Shown here: positions 44,284 to 57,779 of the stretch, piece after piece
How positions within the stretch are numbered: the stretch's first letter is position 1
Layout of the letters: the number at the start of each line of letters is the position of its first letter
NCBI RefSeq assembly: GCF_000471905.2
Contig: NW_006499776.1
Span: 5,497,734 to 5,561,733, forward strand
DNA length: 64,000 nucleotides
Direction: 5' to 3'
DNA from: Amborella trichopoda
Taxonomy: Eukaryota > Streptophyta > Magnoliopsida > Amborellales > Amborellaceae
Notes under the pieces: generated by a model
What the model saw: only the letters and a program-made list of their open reading frames with translations
Database searches by the model: none
Told to the model about the DNA's origin: nothing
Made by a program: the position numbers and the translations under genes

Positions 44284-46534
44284 TGTGACTACCTAAAATT
44301 TGTAGAATTAAAACAAAATATTAATAGTGTTGATAGAAACAAACACATAATAAACAAATAAAATAAAATAAAATACTTACAATAAATAAATATTCAGAAC
44401 GATAGTTCATTATGCATTATAGGGACCATTATTTTCACTTATACGATTTTCTCAACTTTTTTCCTAAGTTTTTGCCTGACCATTTTGTTAGTATTTGGTC
44501 CACCAACTATTTGTAAGAATTTTTGTATAAAGGTGGGTGGCATCTCCACCTTACATGGCAGCCCACTTACATCATGTTAAAACACTTGAGGGTTCAGCTT
44601 TATTTAGATGGACCTTACGTCCACCATCTTGAACTTCATATCTAACCTACTTTGCTTTTAACGTGGCAGCTTTATCTCCCTCTCATCTCGGTTTTCAAAC
44701 ACCTTGCAAGTGTTTCTTTTTTTTTATTTTAAACTTCGCTCTCTCTCATACCTTGAGTTGTGTTTTCTCTTTTTAAGCCATAGGTAAGCTACGGCCTTAT
44801 GAACAACAACACTCTCTTTGTCTCTCTCTCTCTTAGTCTCCTTTCGCCAGACTTTTTGTAAGTTTTTTTTTTTTACTAATTCATATCACTTAATGTCAAT
44901 GGTCGAGGAATGGCTGCTTCTCTATTATCTAGGTTAATCCACAATGTTTGCATATTGAGGCCTTTACTTTTATCTCCTTTCTGTCACGCCCCATTTCTTG
45001 AGTCCTCTTGTTACTTTGACTCTGGCTGCAAAGTTAAGAGTAAGCGATCTCATTGTCTCGAAGAATAATCTTTTTAGTAAAAATTGTGATATTGTATCTA
45101 TTGTTAAAAATTTTAAATGCTATAAATTCTTAGAAATAAATTTATTTTTCCTGCCTATTGTTCAGAATTTTAAATACTGTAAATTATTAGAAATAAGTGT
45201 GATAATTTCGCTTTTAGTAAAATTATGAGATTTCCTTCTACTGTTTTTGAATATTTAGACATTGTAAAATTCATATGAAAATGTCTGCCTCATTATTTGA
45301 AATATTGATATTTTTGTACTTGATTGTAGTATTGCCTATGAAATGATTGTTTACAAATTGACAATTCCATAATTGTGATAATTCCATATTTAATTTTGGA
45401 TTCATATAAAAGTTCGTCTATTGATACTAGATTGTTATTATTTTAGATTTCAAGAATGTTTTTCAGAACTGTTACTTTTCAGAAATTATTGTATTAAAAG
45501 TTTAAATGGCTACTTAGAGATATTTCAATGGAAGTGATTGTTATTAAATTGCTTTAAGTGAATTCATGTTAATGTTTTCAATGATACTTCGCATATATGA
45601 TATTGTTGCTTTCTGATGTTTAAAGAGTTTCAGAGATAAGTTAAGTATAAGTGGATCTGTAGGGATCGTTAGGACTTATTTGGTTACACCGGTAGGGACT
45701 ATTTGGACTCATCCGGGACGCCGGTGAGGTATGATCGGACCTACATGGATTGTTAGGACCTATCCGGTTACGCCGATATGGACTATTTGGACTCATCCGG
45801 GACGCCGGTGTGGTATGTTTTGACCTGCAGGGATTGTTTAGACATATCCTGTAGGGGCTATTTGGACTCATCCGGTACGCCGGTAAGGTACGTTTGGACC
45901 TGCAAGGGTTGTTTAGACCCATCAAGACGCTAATGGGGTATATAGGTGACCTACTTGGGACGCTAGTAGGGTTTTTTGTAAAATCCTTTGAATTATGCAT
46001 CTCTGTTAAAATGTTTATATGCATTTCCTTCATTTAGATTATGTTTAACTGTGGATTTGTAAAAAGTGAAATTGTTATTCATAAATGCTTTTGCTCGAAA
46101 TTCTTCCTCAAGTTGTTTTTTTAACATACATTCTTCAAAAAATGTTCATATCTTCCAACCATGATTATTTTTAGGACCATGATGATCACTTACTGAGTAG
46201 TCAAACACACCAAACTGTGGTAAATATTTTTCAAGGTAATTGCAGTCTCATTGTTAAATGCACATCAGGACCAGCTTGAGAAGAAGATACAGTCATGTCA
46301 TAACTAAATTCTCCTTTGTAACTTTTGTTTAACTTCACCACTGTAAGTTTTTGTTCTATCCACAGATGTATACCTAGACTTCATGTGAATACTAGTTGTG
46401 AGCAAACTTTGTACCATTTTAATTAATAAAAAATTTTGCTTTGTTACAAGATATATTAATAGGAATTTGAATTTTTTTTAGTATAAGAATAGTCTGTCGT
46501 ACCTCAGGAATGTTAGAAATCTTGGGGTGTGACA
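44284..46534 (+). mobile_element. 3' LTR of the Ty3 element
   Basis: It starts TGTGACTACC and ends GGGGTGTGACA, 2,251 bp. It aligns end to end with the 5' LTR with scattered substitutions and small indels, for example loss of GGACCCT near 44493. It carries the matching tandem array. Confidence 0.95.
45653..45975. repeat. 84-bp tandem array inside the 3' LTR
   Basis: Units begin at 45653, 45737, 45821 and 45896, so the spacing is 84, 84 and 75, exactly as in the 5' LTR. The array was therefore present before insertion and has not changed copy number since. Confidence 0.92.
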
Positions 46535-46539
46535 AGACG

Positions 46540-47857
46540 GGACCGATTCAGATTGTAAGGTTGCACGTCAATCCTGAACTTTCTTCGATTTTTTAATGAG
46601 GCAAATAGCAATAGGAATAAAGGGGCCCAGAAGATCTAATTATCCGGACCACATTCAGTTTGAAATGTTGCTTGAAGGATTTTGTAGTTATAGTTTTGGA
46701 TTAAAGGGGTTTGGTAGAATGGGGGTTGCTCAAGTGGGCTTACCTTGGGGTTTTTCTCACAACCTCAAGCTTGAGCTCAGGATCAAAGGGGGTTTTTGAC
46801 TTAGACTAATACTCAATAAATTTGGGCGTAGCCGAGGCTCAAAAGTTATTAAGATCTTAGACCTTATGCTTAAGGCAAAAGGAGTTATTTATAGGCAAAA
46901 TGGATCCATGACAGCCTATAGGTCCGTTTTGTGCGATTTTTTTGCCATCAGAATTTTAGCGACACTTGGATTGGGGTTGGCGCCATGTCATTAATGTTGT
47001 AATAATGACGGTCAATAAATATTAATTTCTCATTAATGCGGCTTTTGTACGACCTACCAATGTCCAACGCCATTGGCAATAACGTCAGCGGCATTCCGAC
47101 TGCCTTCAGATATGTTGTTGGACACATGTCAAGTTCTAGTGACTCTGTTCTGGTTTAGATGAACCAATTGTAGTTTGAGGCTTTTCGAACTAGTGCCGGT
47201 GGCATTTGGACTACCATCAAATACCAGTTGGGATGCCGTTTAGGTTGTACCATCGTTTGATCATCAACCAATGAGAATTCGAGAACCTTAAGCCGTACTG
47301 ACGTCTGACATATAAGTACAGGCCTGCCATGTTAGTGCGTATGGTCTGATATGTCAGCCCGTCACTTCAGTCACATTGGTCAAGCTGTTTCCTGGTTGAT
47401 GGAGGTCTCGAGACCTAGCGCTACTTGAAATGGCTTTGGCGGCATTGGCATTGATGTCAGGCTTCTAGGCATTTTGGAGCTCAAAAGGGGGTCGGGGGCT
47501 TCGCACTGACGCATGTGGGAATGGCGTCAGGCTTCTGGTCTTCTAGGTCGCCCGTGTGATGATTGAGGTGCCTTTGATATTCCGCCATTAGACTTTTGAT
47601 AGGGCCTTGGCATCCATTGAGGTAACATCAGAGCATTTCCTTCTGAATGCTTCATGGTCAGGTTGTTCTGAGTCTGTCTCGCCTTGTTTCGCCTCTTGAC
47701 GCCTTTGGTGCCATTGGAGCAATGAGGACTTGATGGAGGCCAGGTTTACGGAGAAGAGCTCCTGGTGGGGTCAATGGTTTAAAATATTCAAGTAGTTTGG
47801 TTGGGACATTTCAACCCATCCATTACTTCTCCAATCGAGATCGGGGTGTCTACAATA
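46540..47857. other. Continuation of DNA splitting family A copy 1, right of the Ty3 element
   Basis: It is the right-hand counterpart of 35661-37517; the AGACG TSD of the Ty3 element joins them. It ends GGGGTGTCTACA at 47854, a typical LTR-type end in CA, just before the family A match resumes. It is richer in G+C, with many GCGTCAGG and GGCATT phrases, and has no coding domain. It is probably part of a non-coding LTR or LTR-element end. Confidence 0.5.
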
Positions 47858-48600
47858 ACTAAGAGATTTATACGAATACAGATATTATCTTATATTTTTC
47901 ATATTTTTTATATTTTGGTGGGATAAAGTTTAGGAATCTAGAAGATAAGGTTCTAGCACATTCTTTTTAATCATGATAGCTGATCTAATGAATGGATGAC
48001 TCATATCTCTCACCTCATATGTCTGATCAATGGTATGGATTTAATCTCCATAAGGATAACTAGACCTTAACCCTGAAAGCTCTATAAATAAGGGCCCTCT
48101 CTCCCATAAATCTCTAGGCCTCTCTTCTCTCGAAGATCTCCCTCTCCCTTAGAAAAATAGTTCTTGAATTAGAAATAGGGGCACACCCCAAGCAAGGAGT
48201 AAAGAGGGATAACACCCCACCCATACAAGATATTGGGGCCTTGTGGTTTATATGATGTTCCATGTTGCTCTCTTATTGATTAAGGTTTGTAGCAAAAGCT
48301 TCTACATGCTTTAAAGATCTAAGATAGACCATTGTTCCCGTGCACCATTAGAGGAAGAGACCCAGTATGAGGTGAACTAAGTCCGGTTGAAGTAATCGTC
48401 TAGGATCTTGCTTTGTTGTTTGCTGTATTTTATTTTTTATGCTTTCATATTCTCATAAACATTGTGTTGATTTTATTCTTTGAATAAAAAAAGTTGTAAT
48501 TATGGCAGCAAGTGAGAACCACTTTTTGGTTATCTATATATTTATTTCAAATAAGTTTTATTGTACTTAGACCTTTGTAAGTGTTCTAGTCAGTGAGAAA
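47858..48600 (+). mobile_element. Family A LTR-like repeat, copy 1, right part
   Basis: It aligns with the right part of copy 2: CTCTATAAATAAGGGCCCTC then TCTCCCAT, TCTTCTCTCGAAGATCTCYC, TTTGTGGTTTATRTGATGTT and AAGATCTAAGATA. The TATAAATA at about 48083 is a TATA box for the LTR promoter. It ends near 48600 (GTGAGAAAAATAAAAAT). Confidence 0.75.
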
Positions 48601-48699
48601 AATAAAAATTAAGAACTAAATACACCATGCTAGATCACCTTGTCCAACTTTCAGCTGGTGCTGAGTGCTCTCCATAGTGAGAAGCATGAGATTTAAAGT

Positions 48700-48960
48700 C
48701 GCCTAACTTCCATGAGTGCATTCCAATTGTTAAGTGAATTTGTAGTTAAGAAGTTTCTCGAAAGCTTTATGGTTTTCTGCCCAAGAAATCACCATGGATT
48801 TTACACACTCAAGACTGCAACTTGTTGTGGTCACCCTATTTTCAAAACTTCGTGCATTTCTTTCAGCTTGGAGGTCCCAAATTTTTGCTGCGATTGAATC
48901 TTTCCAAAGAAAAATGCCTGCTACTAGGTACAGTGTCAATGAGAAGACTTGCAAGTGTCA
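48700..48960 (-). pseudogene. LINE fragment (region after zf-RVT), minus strand
   Basis: Read on the minus strand: IWDLQAERNARSFENRVTTT and VKSMVISWAENHKAF. The pattern [IW]W..[RK]ERN.R.F.N followed by SW matches the segment after the zinc-binding domain of plant L1 proteins. It is short and has no other recognisable block. Confidence 0.6.
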
Positions 48961-49228
48961 ATGAGAAGACTTGCAAGTTGCAGCATCGTTTAAGGTAGCA
49001 CCCAAGACCAATGCAAGGTTTGTAGTAATTTTGTCCATAATGTTATGACATTCATTGTGGAGGAGAAAACGGTTATTGGTTTCCTCTAGCTAATTTGTCC
49101 ACGATGCCTCTATTTGAAAGAGTAATACCTCTTCATTGTAGATGGTCCACTGTTAGTGCTTTCATAAGAATCATCAAGTATAAAGTTTGGATTTTAAGGG
49201 TTAGAGCAATTAGCCAAGATATATTGAC

Positions 49229-50790
49229 TGTAAAAGAGATTATGTGGCCTATTAAAGCCCTTATGAGAACATGTAATCAATATATGATATAGTGGAACAA
49301 AAAACTCCAGTGGGAGTGTGATCCTGAGGGACCACGAGAATATGGCCCTGAGGGACCAAAAGATTATACTTCAGAGGGATCGAGATAGAAAAATGTTATT
49401 TGACGATATTCAAACTTGATCTGATGTGCTAAGCCAGTCGAGTTGAAAAACCCCTATTACTTGGGCATGGAAGAAACTGAGGGTTTATGAGTTATTCTTT
49501 AATGAAGTCGGAGTTGCCCAAGAGAGTCAGCCAAGGGATTGTGTAATCCTTGTTTGTGATAGTTGGCCTCTAGAGAAGAGGCTCAAAGCCTCATCACTAA
49601 GTCATTACACCGCATATATATATGATAGTAGTATCAGAAAAGCGAACATCATTGAGGCTGAAGCGCGTACATGTGCGAGATATTACCCCTATGCACCATA
49701 GAGCTACGGTTGCATCCAGTCTAAGTGACCAATGGGTCATCTCTAAGGGAGAACATGTACTATATAGACTGGGATTGTCCATTTGCCTATTGGCTAACTT
49801 TAGTAGCTTAATCATGAACCCCTGTAGTGGTCCATGGGTCATGGGAAACTGCTGGGTCAATTTAATAAAGCAAGTATGGATTATAATCCACAACAGAAGA
49901 TAGAGTGCTTCAGCGATATAATAAATTTATAGACCTAGACGTATCCAATTCCTATTAAAATTATTTAGCATTAATTATTTTATGTTATGCAATTTTTAGA
50001 CTAATTATTTGAATTTTTATAAGTCGGATATTTTCTTTTTACAAAACAAATTGATAAATTAAGAGACATTCAACTTTTAGTATTTAAATATTTATAAGAA
50101 AATAAATTTTATTTTTCATATTCTAAAAAATAAATTTTATAATTTTAAAAATTATATTTAATATGGGGCCCCACTATAAATCCTTATGTGGACGTGCGTG
50201 GGGACCACCCATAGTCTACATGGGTGACACACCCCGCTTAAAATGATCTAAAGATTGAATGGCTCAAATCTATCACCGTACTGGTCTCATGTGATCAATA
50301 GTCTAGATCTAATCTCCATAAGGAATGCTAACTCTAAAGAAACTCTAACTCCTGAAAACTCTAAAAATATGGGCCCTCTCTCCCATATATCTCTACACCT
50401 CTCATCACTCTCTCTTCTCTCGAAGATCTCTCTCTCTCCCTCAGAAAAATATTTCTTGAGTTAGAAATAAGGGCATGCCCCGAGCTAGGAGTAAAGAAGG
50501 GGCACACCACACATACAAGGTATTAAGGCTTTGTGGTTTATGTGATGTTCCATGTTGTTCTCATATAGATTAAGAGTTGTAGTCAATGTTGCCTCATGCT
50601 TCAAAGATCTAAGATAAATCATTGATCTCAGGCGTCATTAGAGGAGACTCGGTGTGGGTGGACTAAGTCCGATTAAGGTAATATTCTAGCATCTTGCTTT
50701 GTGGTTTGCAGTATTTTATTCCTTACGCTTTTTTATTTTAACAAACATTGTGTTCGTTTATTCATTAAATAAAATAAATTGTAAGAAGTG
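49229..50790 (+). mobile_element. Family A LTR-like repeat, copy 2
   Basis: The start TGTAAAAGAGATTATG is inferred by alignment with copy 3 (TGTTAGGTTTATGTTGCC). It contains the family phrases, then ATGGGCCCTCTCTCCCATAT and the CGAAGATCTC leader, and ends near AAATTGTAA at about 50783. TGGCAACGAGTGAAAACCAC, possibly a primer site, follows. The promoter region reads CTCTAAAAATATGGG where copy 1 has CTATAAATA. Confidence 0.72.
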
Positions 50791-51694
50791 GCAACGAGTG
50801 AAAACCACTTTTGGTTATCTATTTGTTTATTGCAAATAAGTATTCTAGTTGGTGAGAAAAAAAATTGGATGCCCCAATATGGAATCAGGTATCGTCCAAT
50901 CCCAGATCTGGTGAAAAAATGTAGTGTGAAAAAACGTTTGGTGCCCCAAAATCGGATTCGACTGTTTTTACATAAGAACTCGCTGGTTTATACTGCCAAT
51001 GGCATCACATGGGGCCACACCTACCATTGCTCATTCAGTAACCACTTGTACCATTCACGCACACAAAGCTAGAGCATGTTATGAGGCCTTATATACATAT
51101 CGAATTTATAGTCGCTATTCGTTATAATTCCCTCCTATTCAAATAATGCAATAACCTCTCTCTCTGCCCCCGCCCACAACCAGCCTCCGCTGCTAACGTA
51201 TAACGTATTAATCTCTCTTTCTCTCTCCCCATCGCCACGCCCCCACCCACGACCACCCCACCGCAAATACATTAGTTTATATTTCTATAGTGGTCGATTA
51301 TAAAATTTTAATTATATGAATATGATCACATTAAAATTAAATTTATATTATTATGTTGAATAAATATAATTATGTAAAAAATGTTAACTTATTTAATATA
51401 ATTATGTTAAAAATGTTATAGTTANNNNNNNNNNNNNNNNNNNNATTATATAGATTATGTTATTTTCACATTTAGTCTAGATTGTATTTTTATATAATAT
51501 ATTTAACTTTTACTAATATTAAAACATAATTTATTGTTAATTTGTTATTGATACAGGAACTAATTTTTTATAGCAATAAAAAGTTGATATGATTTTGAAT
51601 TGTATTAAGTTGTTATATAAAAATTCTTGAATTGTGTTTATTCTAATTAATAATTATATATTGATAACCAAATCTTGTATTTTATTTATTAATT
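50791..51694. other. Non-coding sequence after family A copy 2
   Basis: It starts with the inferred primer-site region, then has C/T-rich stretches (51150-51270) and AT-rich sequence with a 20-bp N gap (51425-51444). No coding domain is visible. It may be internal sequence of a family A element. Confidence 0.5.
51425..51444. other. Assembly gap (20 N)
   Basis: Twenty undetermined bases in AT-rich sequence. The true gap length is unknown. Confidence 1.
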
Positions 51695-51894
51695 GGGAAA
51701 TGACCTTGTGAGACCCTCCCACACCCATGTGTATAGGCCCCCATAAGATCACCATTAAATTTGGCACAGATCTCTAGAAAATTCAAGTCCCACACCCATA
51801 TAATAATTTTTCTAAATATTTGTGCCAAATTTAATGGTGAGCCTTTGGGGTCCTATACACATGGGTGTGGGAGGGTCTCATAGGATTGTCACTC
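51695..51894. mobile_element. Mutator-like fold-back MITE, 9-bp TSD
   Basis: This 200-bp element has two arms of about 65 bp (51703-51769 and 51821-51888) that are reverse complements with about six mismatches. Both carry CCACACCCATGTGTATAGG and ACCATTAAATTTGGCACA in arm orientation. TTATTAATT flanks it exactly at 51686-51694 and 51895-51903, giving 9-bp TSDs. It can fold into one long hairpin. The AT-rich TSD gives some chance of coincidence, but it fits the ends exactly. Confidence 0.83.
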
Positions 51895-51903
51895 TTATTA
51901 ATT

Positions 51904-54900
51904 ATACATTCCTACATGAAAAAAATGTCTCAGTATTCACTTATTTTTACAAAGTAACGAAAGTACATAATTCATCACTCCTAATTTCTTTTATAAACTA
52001 AAATAATACTATTTTTAGAGATTTATAGTGAATTTTCTAAAAACAATTGGGGCAAAATTGTCTATTCTCCGATTCGATCCATCGATCCGACACATGTATG
52101 GGTGGGAACGATTCGGGTTACCGATCTGTTTTTTTAAACATTGCTTGCTGTCATATCTCTTTTATTTCATTGTTTTAGGGAATTTAAAGTCAAAGATTTG
52201 AAAGACAATGGCTTTGTGGTCGTGTGGGAAGCCCTTCGGAAAGACTATAGGCATGATTGCTACACCAATAAGGCGCTCTGCATAATAAGATATTTTGTGG
52301 TGTTTTGAAGCACTGATATGAATAAGAGGATGAAGTATTTCTCTAATGTATACTTCAGTAATATTTTTTGTTTTGGAGATTATGATCTTCTTGTAAAATG
52401 TCAGTACGAGATCATGGGAGAATTAAGAGTTATGGACTCATCATAGAGAGGTACCAATTCTAAACCTGCAAAATCTAGGAACTATATATTGCGTTCTGTG
52501 AATTTTCCCACCAAGCAAATAATTTTATTTTTGAATAATATTTGATTGTAACTCATCAAATTGAGTCTAATTTAAAAGAAAAATAATTTTATGAATAAAA
52601 ATCTTGTAGCTTAAAAGATATGACTATTTTATTAAAGGGCACGCAAATGTTGCTTTCTGCAATGAAAATTGTTTCAGTGACATGAATGTCATGATTTTAT
52701 TTACATTCTTAACATAATATTTTAGAGTGTTTTGAGGCTCACTCTAAGTTCTTAAGATGTAATTTTGAGTCTAGTTTCTAATAAACATTATTTGAGAGAG
52801 AAATATCCATGGGAAACAAAGAAAAAAAAAATTTATTGGAAAAAGGTCATCCTGAATTTTTACAATTTGGTGTGTTTCATTGATAAGTGAATATCTATAT
52901 TTGTAAACCCTAAGAGTAATATGAAGCATGCAAAAAGATATTTCTTGCCCTTTTGTGTTTTCCTTCAAATGAAAGAAGTTTGAAACGGAAACTCCATGTG
53001 GGTAGAGAGAAAAGGTAATTTTATCAGATAGTGTTCATCGTGCAACTCTACAATATAACATATTTTGTGATGTGAATGTCACTTATTTAATTTCATGAGG
53101 AAAAAATTATTTGAAATTCACACCATGGTTTTGAGTCTAATTTACAACAGAAAAGGTCTCAGGAAAAAATCTTTATGACTTGGGAGAAATAATTATTTCA
53201 TTGAGAGGTGTTCAACCTAATTTTCTACTATGAAAACTACATTATGAGATGAATGTTACTAATTAATAGACTCACTAAATGGCGTGATTTGGGGATGGCA
53301 CTGAGTATTCATTTTATAAATTCAAGTCTATTCTTTTATACTCAAAAGATATTTTATGAGATACTCAACTTCTATTCTGCAGTAAATCGAAAGATGAGAC
53401 ATGTTAAGGCACATCTTTGTACTCCTTATAATGGAAGCCTCTTTTTTAGAATCATTCAATGTTTTGTAAGTATGTCATGAGTATGGTTTGTAACAATAAA
53501 ACTTCAGAGAGATACAATGTTGATAATAGATGACACTCTATGTGAGGGGTGATCAATCTGGGTACTGCAGAAAATAGAAAAAGCACAGTACATATAAAAA
53601 ATATCATGGTTTCTCTTCGTAATAAAGGGATATGCGAAGAGACTTAGTGACAGTGTAGCAACTCTAAAAGATCAATGAGATATCAAAATTGTGATTTTTA
53701 GAGTGAGCATGAAGAAGAGTGTTTCTTCATGATATAGGAAATGGAGAATCCAAAGGCCAAAGAGATGGACACTTCAATGACCAAGTGCTATCTCAATACT
53801 ACAAAAGTTTGTTAGCAAGAAAAGCCAAGATCAAATAACCCCCGTTACCAACTACTATATCATTATAAGGTATGAAATCTATCTCACATTATATGGTAAG
53901 GTCATATAGGGAAAGATGATTCATTAACTTATTTATTATCCTTTACGCTTTTTCTATTAAATTTTGGCTGGTTTTGTGCATATTTATGGAGTGTATGGGC
54001 ATTAGTTGATATGTGCTAACAAGTTGAAAAAGCTATTTTTTTAATACCCTAGGTTTTTATGTTTCCAATATATTGTGTGAACTACTTAAGTAGTAAAACA
54101 CATGGAGATGTGTTTTGATCAAGATCTATGGACATAAGTATCAAACACGAGAGATGGGTATGGCCCATTCAAATATATAGCACAAAAGGAGTATTTTGAT
54201 GGAACTCGGTCTTGGTAACTACTCTCTTAATAATATCAAGTGATATGGTGTGTTGTATATGATGAGGATCTCATGTTTACATCTTCAAATATTTGTCAAG
54301 AAAATATTTATATTTGGGATACTTGTCAAATATTTATAAGCAGCTTTTAATCATATTTTATTTTGGATAAAATCATAAGATGGACTTTATGATTTGTTTT
54401 TGTGGCTATAACGTGACTTGGTAAATAATTCAAGGTGTATGTGGTAAAATGATTTTAAAGGCTAAGTATGTTCTTTGAAATTAGATTGGACTTTTATATT
54501 GAAAAACCTAGGTCTATGGATATAGTTTCGAAAAAACCCTATAGTCTTGCTAGGTCCACTAAGTCTTTACAGAAATAAACCGCCATGTTATTTTCTAACT
54601 ATTACTTGTGAAAATAAACCAAGTCAGGTGTTTTTTATAATAGGAAAAACATTAAGTTTTGAAGGTATTTTATAAAGATAGGAAACAGTGTCTTTTATCT
54701 ATACAATGGTTTTAGATACCCATAATTCTTGACTCATGTTTTATAGTATCAATTATATATCATGTTACTCAACTCTTTAGAATCATCGATTAGCTAAGAC
54801 CATGTACCATAGGGAATGTATAGAAATGCCATCTTAGTAGGCCTCTTTTACGCATGTTGTGTGGATAAGATAATTTGGTTTATATGAGTTTACTACCAAG

Positions 54901-55616
54901 TGACTAATGTGGTTGAAATTTTGTAGTTGAAAAAGGTTTTTGCATATTGTGAAACCCATGGCATTGAGTTATTTTTAGACATGAGACTTGTTGTACTACC
55001 TCTTGACAAAGGTATAAGCATGCTGAGAAACTACATTATATATGTGTTGTTTTTAAGTGGGAGATGCTATAGTCCCACGATTGTTTTCAGTTGCTTGGAT
55101 ATTCAGATATACAGGTACTCTATTATAAGAAACCTAAATAAACTCAACATTACAATAGGAGTACCAGCTTGTATTTGGCGGGCTAGATGGAACAACATAT
55201 TTTAATGTTGTTCACCCATAGAACGCAGATGTGTGGCACTAATCATATAGCTAGAAAAGGGAGCAGTGTGATTAGAGAACTCTCTTAAGTTGTTGAGATA
55301 CGACATCATGTGATGAGGGTACGTGATGATTTTCAATGATGACAAGTCCATGATTCGTGATGCGAAATGAAAGATGAACTACGACCACGTTCGAGATGTG
55401 TCTAAGCAGCAAAGAGAAAAAGGCTTTATCACTTTCACGGAAACTATGTCCATAAATCCTTTGTGAAAAGATTGATGGCGAAAAATTTTGCCAAGGTTAA
55501 TATAATGAGAGAGAATAAGTGAAAATACATGAGAGAGAAATTGTAATTGAGGGGATGAGAATGTGAGGACGAGAGATTGTAAGGTCTTCAAAGGCCAAAT
55601 GAGAGATGTTAGGTTT
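51904..55616. other. Non-coding AT-rich sequence with degenerate repeats
   Basis: At 52040-52160 there is a hAT-like right-end remnant (CCGATTCGATCC...TTTTTTTAAACATTG) whose partner end was not found. At 52540-53560 diverged units recur every 200-300 bp (TTTTGAGTCTARTTT, GATGTGAATGTCACTTATTT and similar). No gag or pol domain was found between family A copies 2 and 3, although the stretch lies where an internal region would be. The open frame 54927-55205 resembles nothing known. Confidence 0.5.
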
Positions 55617-57060
55617 ATGTTGCCACTAAAGGCCTTATGAAAGCTTGTATAAACATTTCATAATAGTGAAACATAAACTCAATAGGAATGTCGTCCTCTT
55701 TTGGACCATATTAGGCAAATGCTATTTATTGATACTCAAACGTGGCTTGACATGCTAGACTAGTTGAGTTGGAAAACCCAAGGTACCTAGGCATAAAACT
55801 GAAACCGAAAAGGGCTCAGTTGGTCATCCGTTGATGAGGTTGGAGTTGCCCAGACGAATGAGCTTAGAGATTGTGTGACTCTTGTATGCGATTGTTGGCC
55901 TTTAAAGACAGGGTCAAAGCCTCATCTCCAAACCATCACACGGTATGTACAAATGATCGAGAAAGCAAACTACCTTTAAAGGTGAAGCATGTACATGTGA
56001 GAGAGATTACCCATATGTACTATAGAGCATTGGTTGCATCATGGTCTGGGGGATTATGGATTCGTCTTTAGAGAGAACCTGTAGTACATAGACTGGGATT
56101 GTGTCTTCTAACCTATTGGGTGACTTTGGTGGACCAGTCATGAACCCCTGCAGTGATTTGTTGGTCATAGGAACCACTAGATCAGTTTGAGAAAGTTAGT
56201 ATGGATCATAGTCTATAGTTGAAGGTGACGTGCGCCAGCTATTTATTAATTCGTAGACCTATATGGATCTAATTCCCTTCACAATTATTTAGGTTTAATT
56301 ATTTTTATGTTATATGATTTTTAAATTGATTATTTGAATTTTTTTATTCTCTTGATATTTTGTTTTTACCATTTGGATTTATAATATAAGATAAAATCAA
56401 TTTTCAATAACTCAAATAATATAAGAGAAATAAACATTTCTTATAATTATCTAAAAATTATTTATTAATTAACCCAACATATGGGGGCCCACCATGAGAG
56501 GTGGGGGCCATTATTATTTTTATAACTTGGAGATTGTGTGGGGACCACTTAGAGCCACCTAAGCTGGCACACCCTGCACTTAGAGGGTTGACTTGCCATT
56601 TTGGTCTAAGCCCCCTCATGCTAAGTTGACTTTCTAATATTTGTGTAAACCCTTCTTGGTTTAGGAATCAAGAAATTTATTTTGGTATGTCTTGCATTGT
56701 AAGATCTTTGACTATTCAAAGTCTAGTTGAAAAATAAACGAATATCCAAAAAAAGAAAAAGTACATTTATATTTTTCTTATTAGAATATTTGATGGGAAT
56801 AAGTTTAGGAAATAGATTATAGGGTTATGGCACCTTCATTTGAGTCTTAATAGTGGATTTAAGAAATAGATGAGTTACATCTCTCACCCCACAAGTCTCC
56901 TAAGATCGATATTCTAGATTTAATCTCACTAAAGATGACAAACCTTAAACCTTAGAAAATCTATAAATAGGGGTCACCTCTCCCCTAATCTCTACACCTC
57001 TAATCTTCTCTCTTCTCTCTCTAAATTGTCTTTACTTTCTCTCTCTAGGGGGCATGCCCA
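55617..57060 (+). mobile_element. Family A LTR-like repeat, copy 3
   Basis: It starts TGTTAGGTTTATGTTGCC and contains CCTTTGGACCATATTAGG-like, GTTGGAGTTGCCCAGACG, ATAGACTGGGATTGTG and CATGAACCCCTGCAGTG phrases. It then has CTATAAATAGGGGTCACCTC, a clear TATA box at about 56962. The match to the other copies ends near GGGGGCATGCCC (57055), so this copy is truncated or diverged at its right end. Confidence 0.72.
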
Positions 57061-57079
57061 CTTAAGGAAGCTCTCTATC

Positions 57080-57086
<7 letters not shown>

Positions 57087-57133
<47 letters not shown>
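57087..57133. repeat. (TA)n(GA)n microsatellite
   Basis: About 13 TA repeats are followed directly by about 10 GA repeats. It sits at the point where family A copy 3 loses its match to the others. Confidence 0.97.
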
Positions 57134-57134
<1 letters not shown>

Positions 57135-57531
57135 AAACTCTAAAACTCTTCCCAACACCTATAGGCGAAAACGAACAGTGATTTCTCCTACCGTTATCAC
57201 CATCCAAGCTTCATCGCACGGTCACAGTGTCCAATAGTGTTTCAATTTTTATTTTTTTTCTACAAATCCAAATTATTTGAAATTTGGAATAACATATTTT
57301 TATTATGATAAGCCATCATATTTTTTATATTTTATTTTCTTGTGCTAAAGCCTTTCGATCATCTCTCTCCAGAAAACTTCCATGGGCAAATTCAAAAGAA
57401 AAAAATAAGTTTGGAGAAATTTGGCTAGTAACCTAGGAGGCTTTATGACTAAATGAGATGTGTATTGGAGGAGAAATTATGTTGGGGCATTGGAGGAGAT
57501 TGAAGAGGTAAATTAATTTTAAAAAGGTTTG

Positions 57532-57558
57532 AATAATAATAATAATAATAATAATAAT
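57532..57558. repeat. (AAT)9 microsatellite
   Basis: Nine AAT repeats in non-coding sequence. Confidence 0.97.
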
Positions 57559-57779
57559 TCAAGCACACTAATTTGACGATTCTCTAAGTGAACTCAAGTA
57601 TTTTGAGTTTATCAGCAAACAATAGCAGCAAAAAAGAAAAAATAAAGCCAAAAAAACAAACAGATCTTAGCAAAGAACCCAAATCTGTTTAATTTTTTTG
57701 GAATAATAGCTACGACTCTGTTGCAGAACCCAAAAAAATAAATCTTGGATATCTGGAAATAAACAATAGCTACAATTGT

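Noticed and set aside
52040..52160. Complete hAT element
   Set aside because: Only a right-end-like sequence is visible; no partner end or 8-bp TSD was found.
49229..57060. Complete LTR retrotransposon made of family A copies 2 and 3
   Set aside because: Copy 3 loses its match before the expected LTR end, no shared 5-bp TSD was found, and the two copies are strongly diverged.
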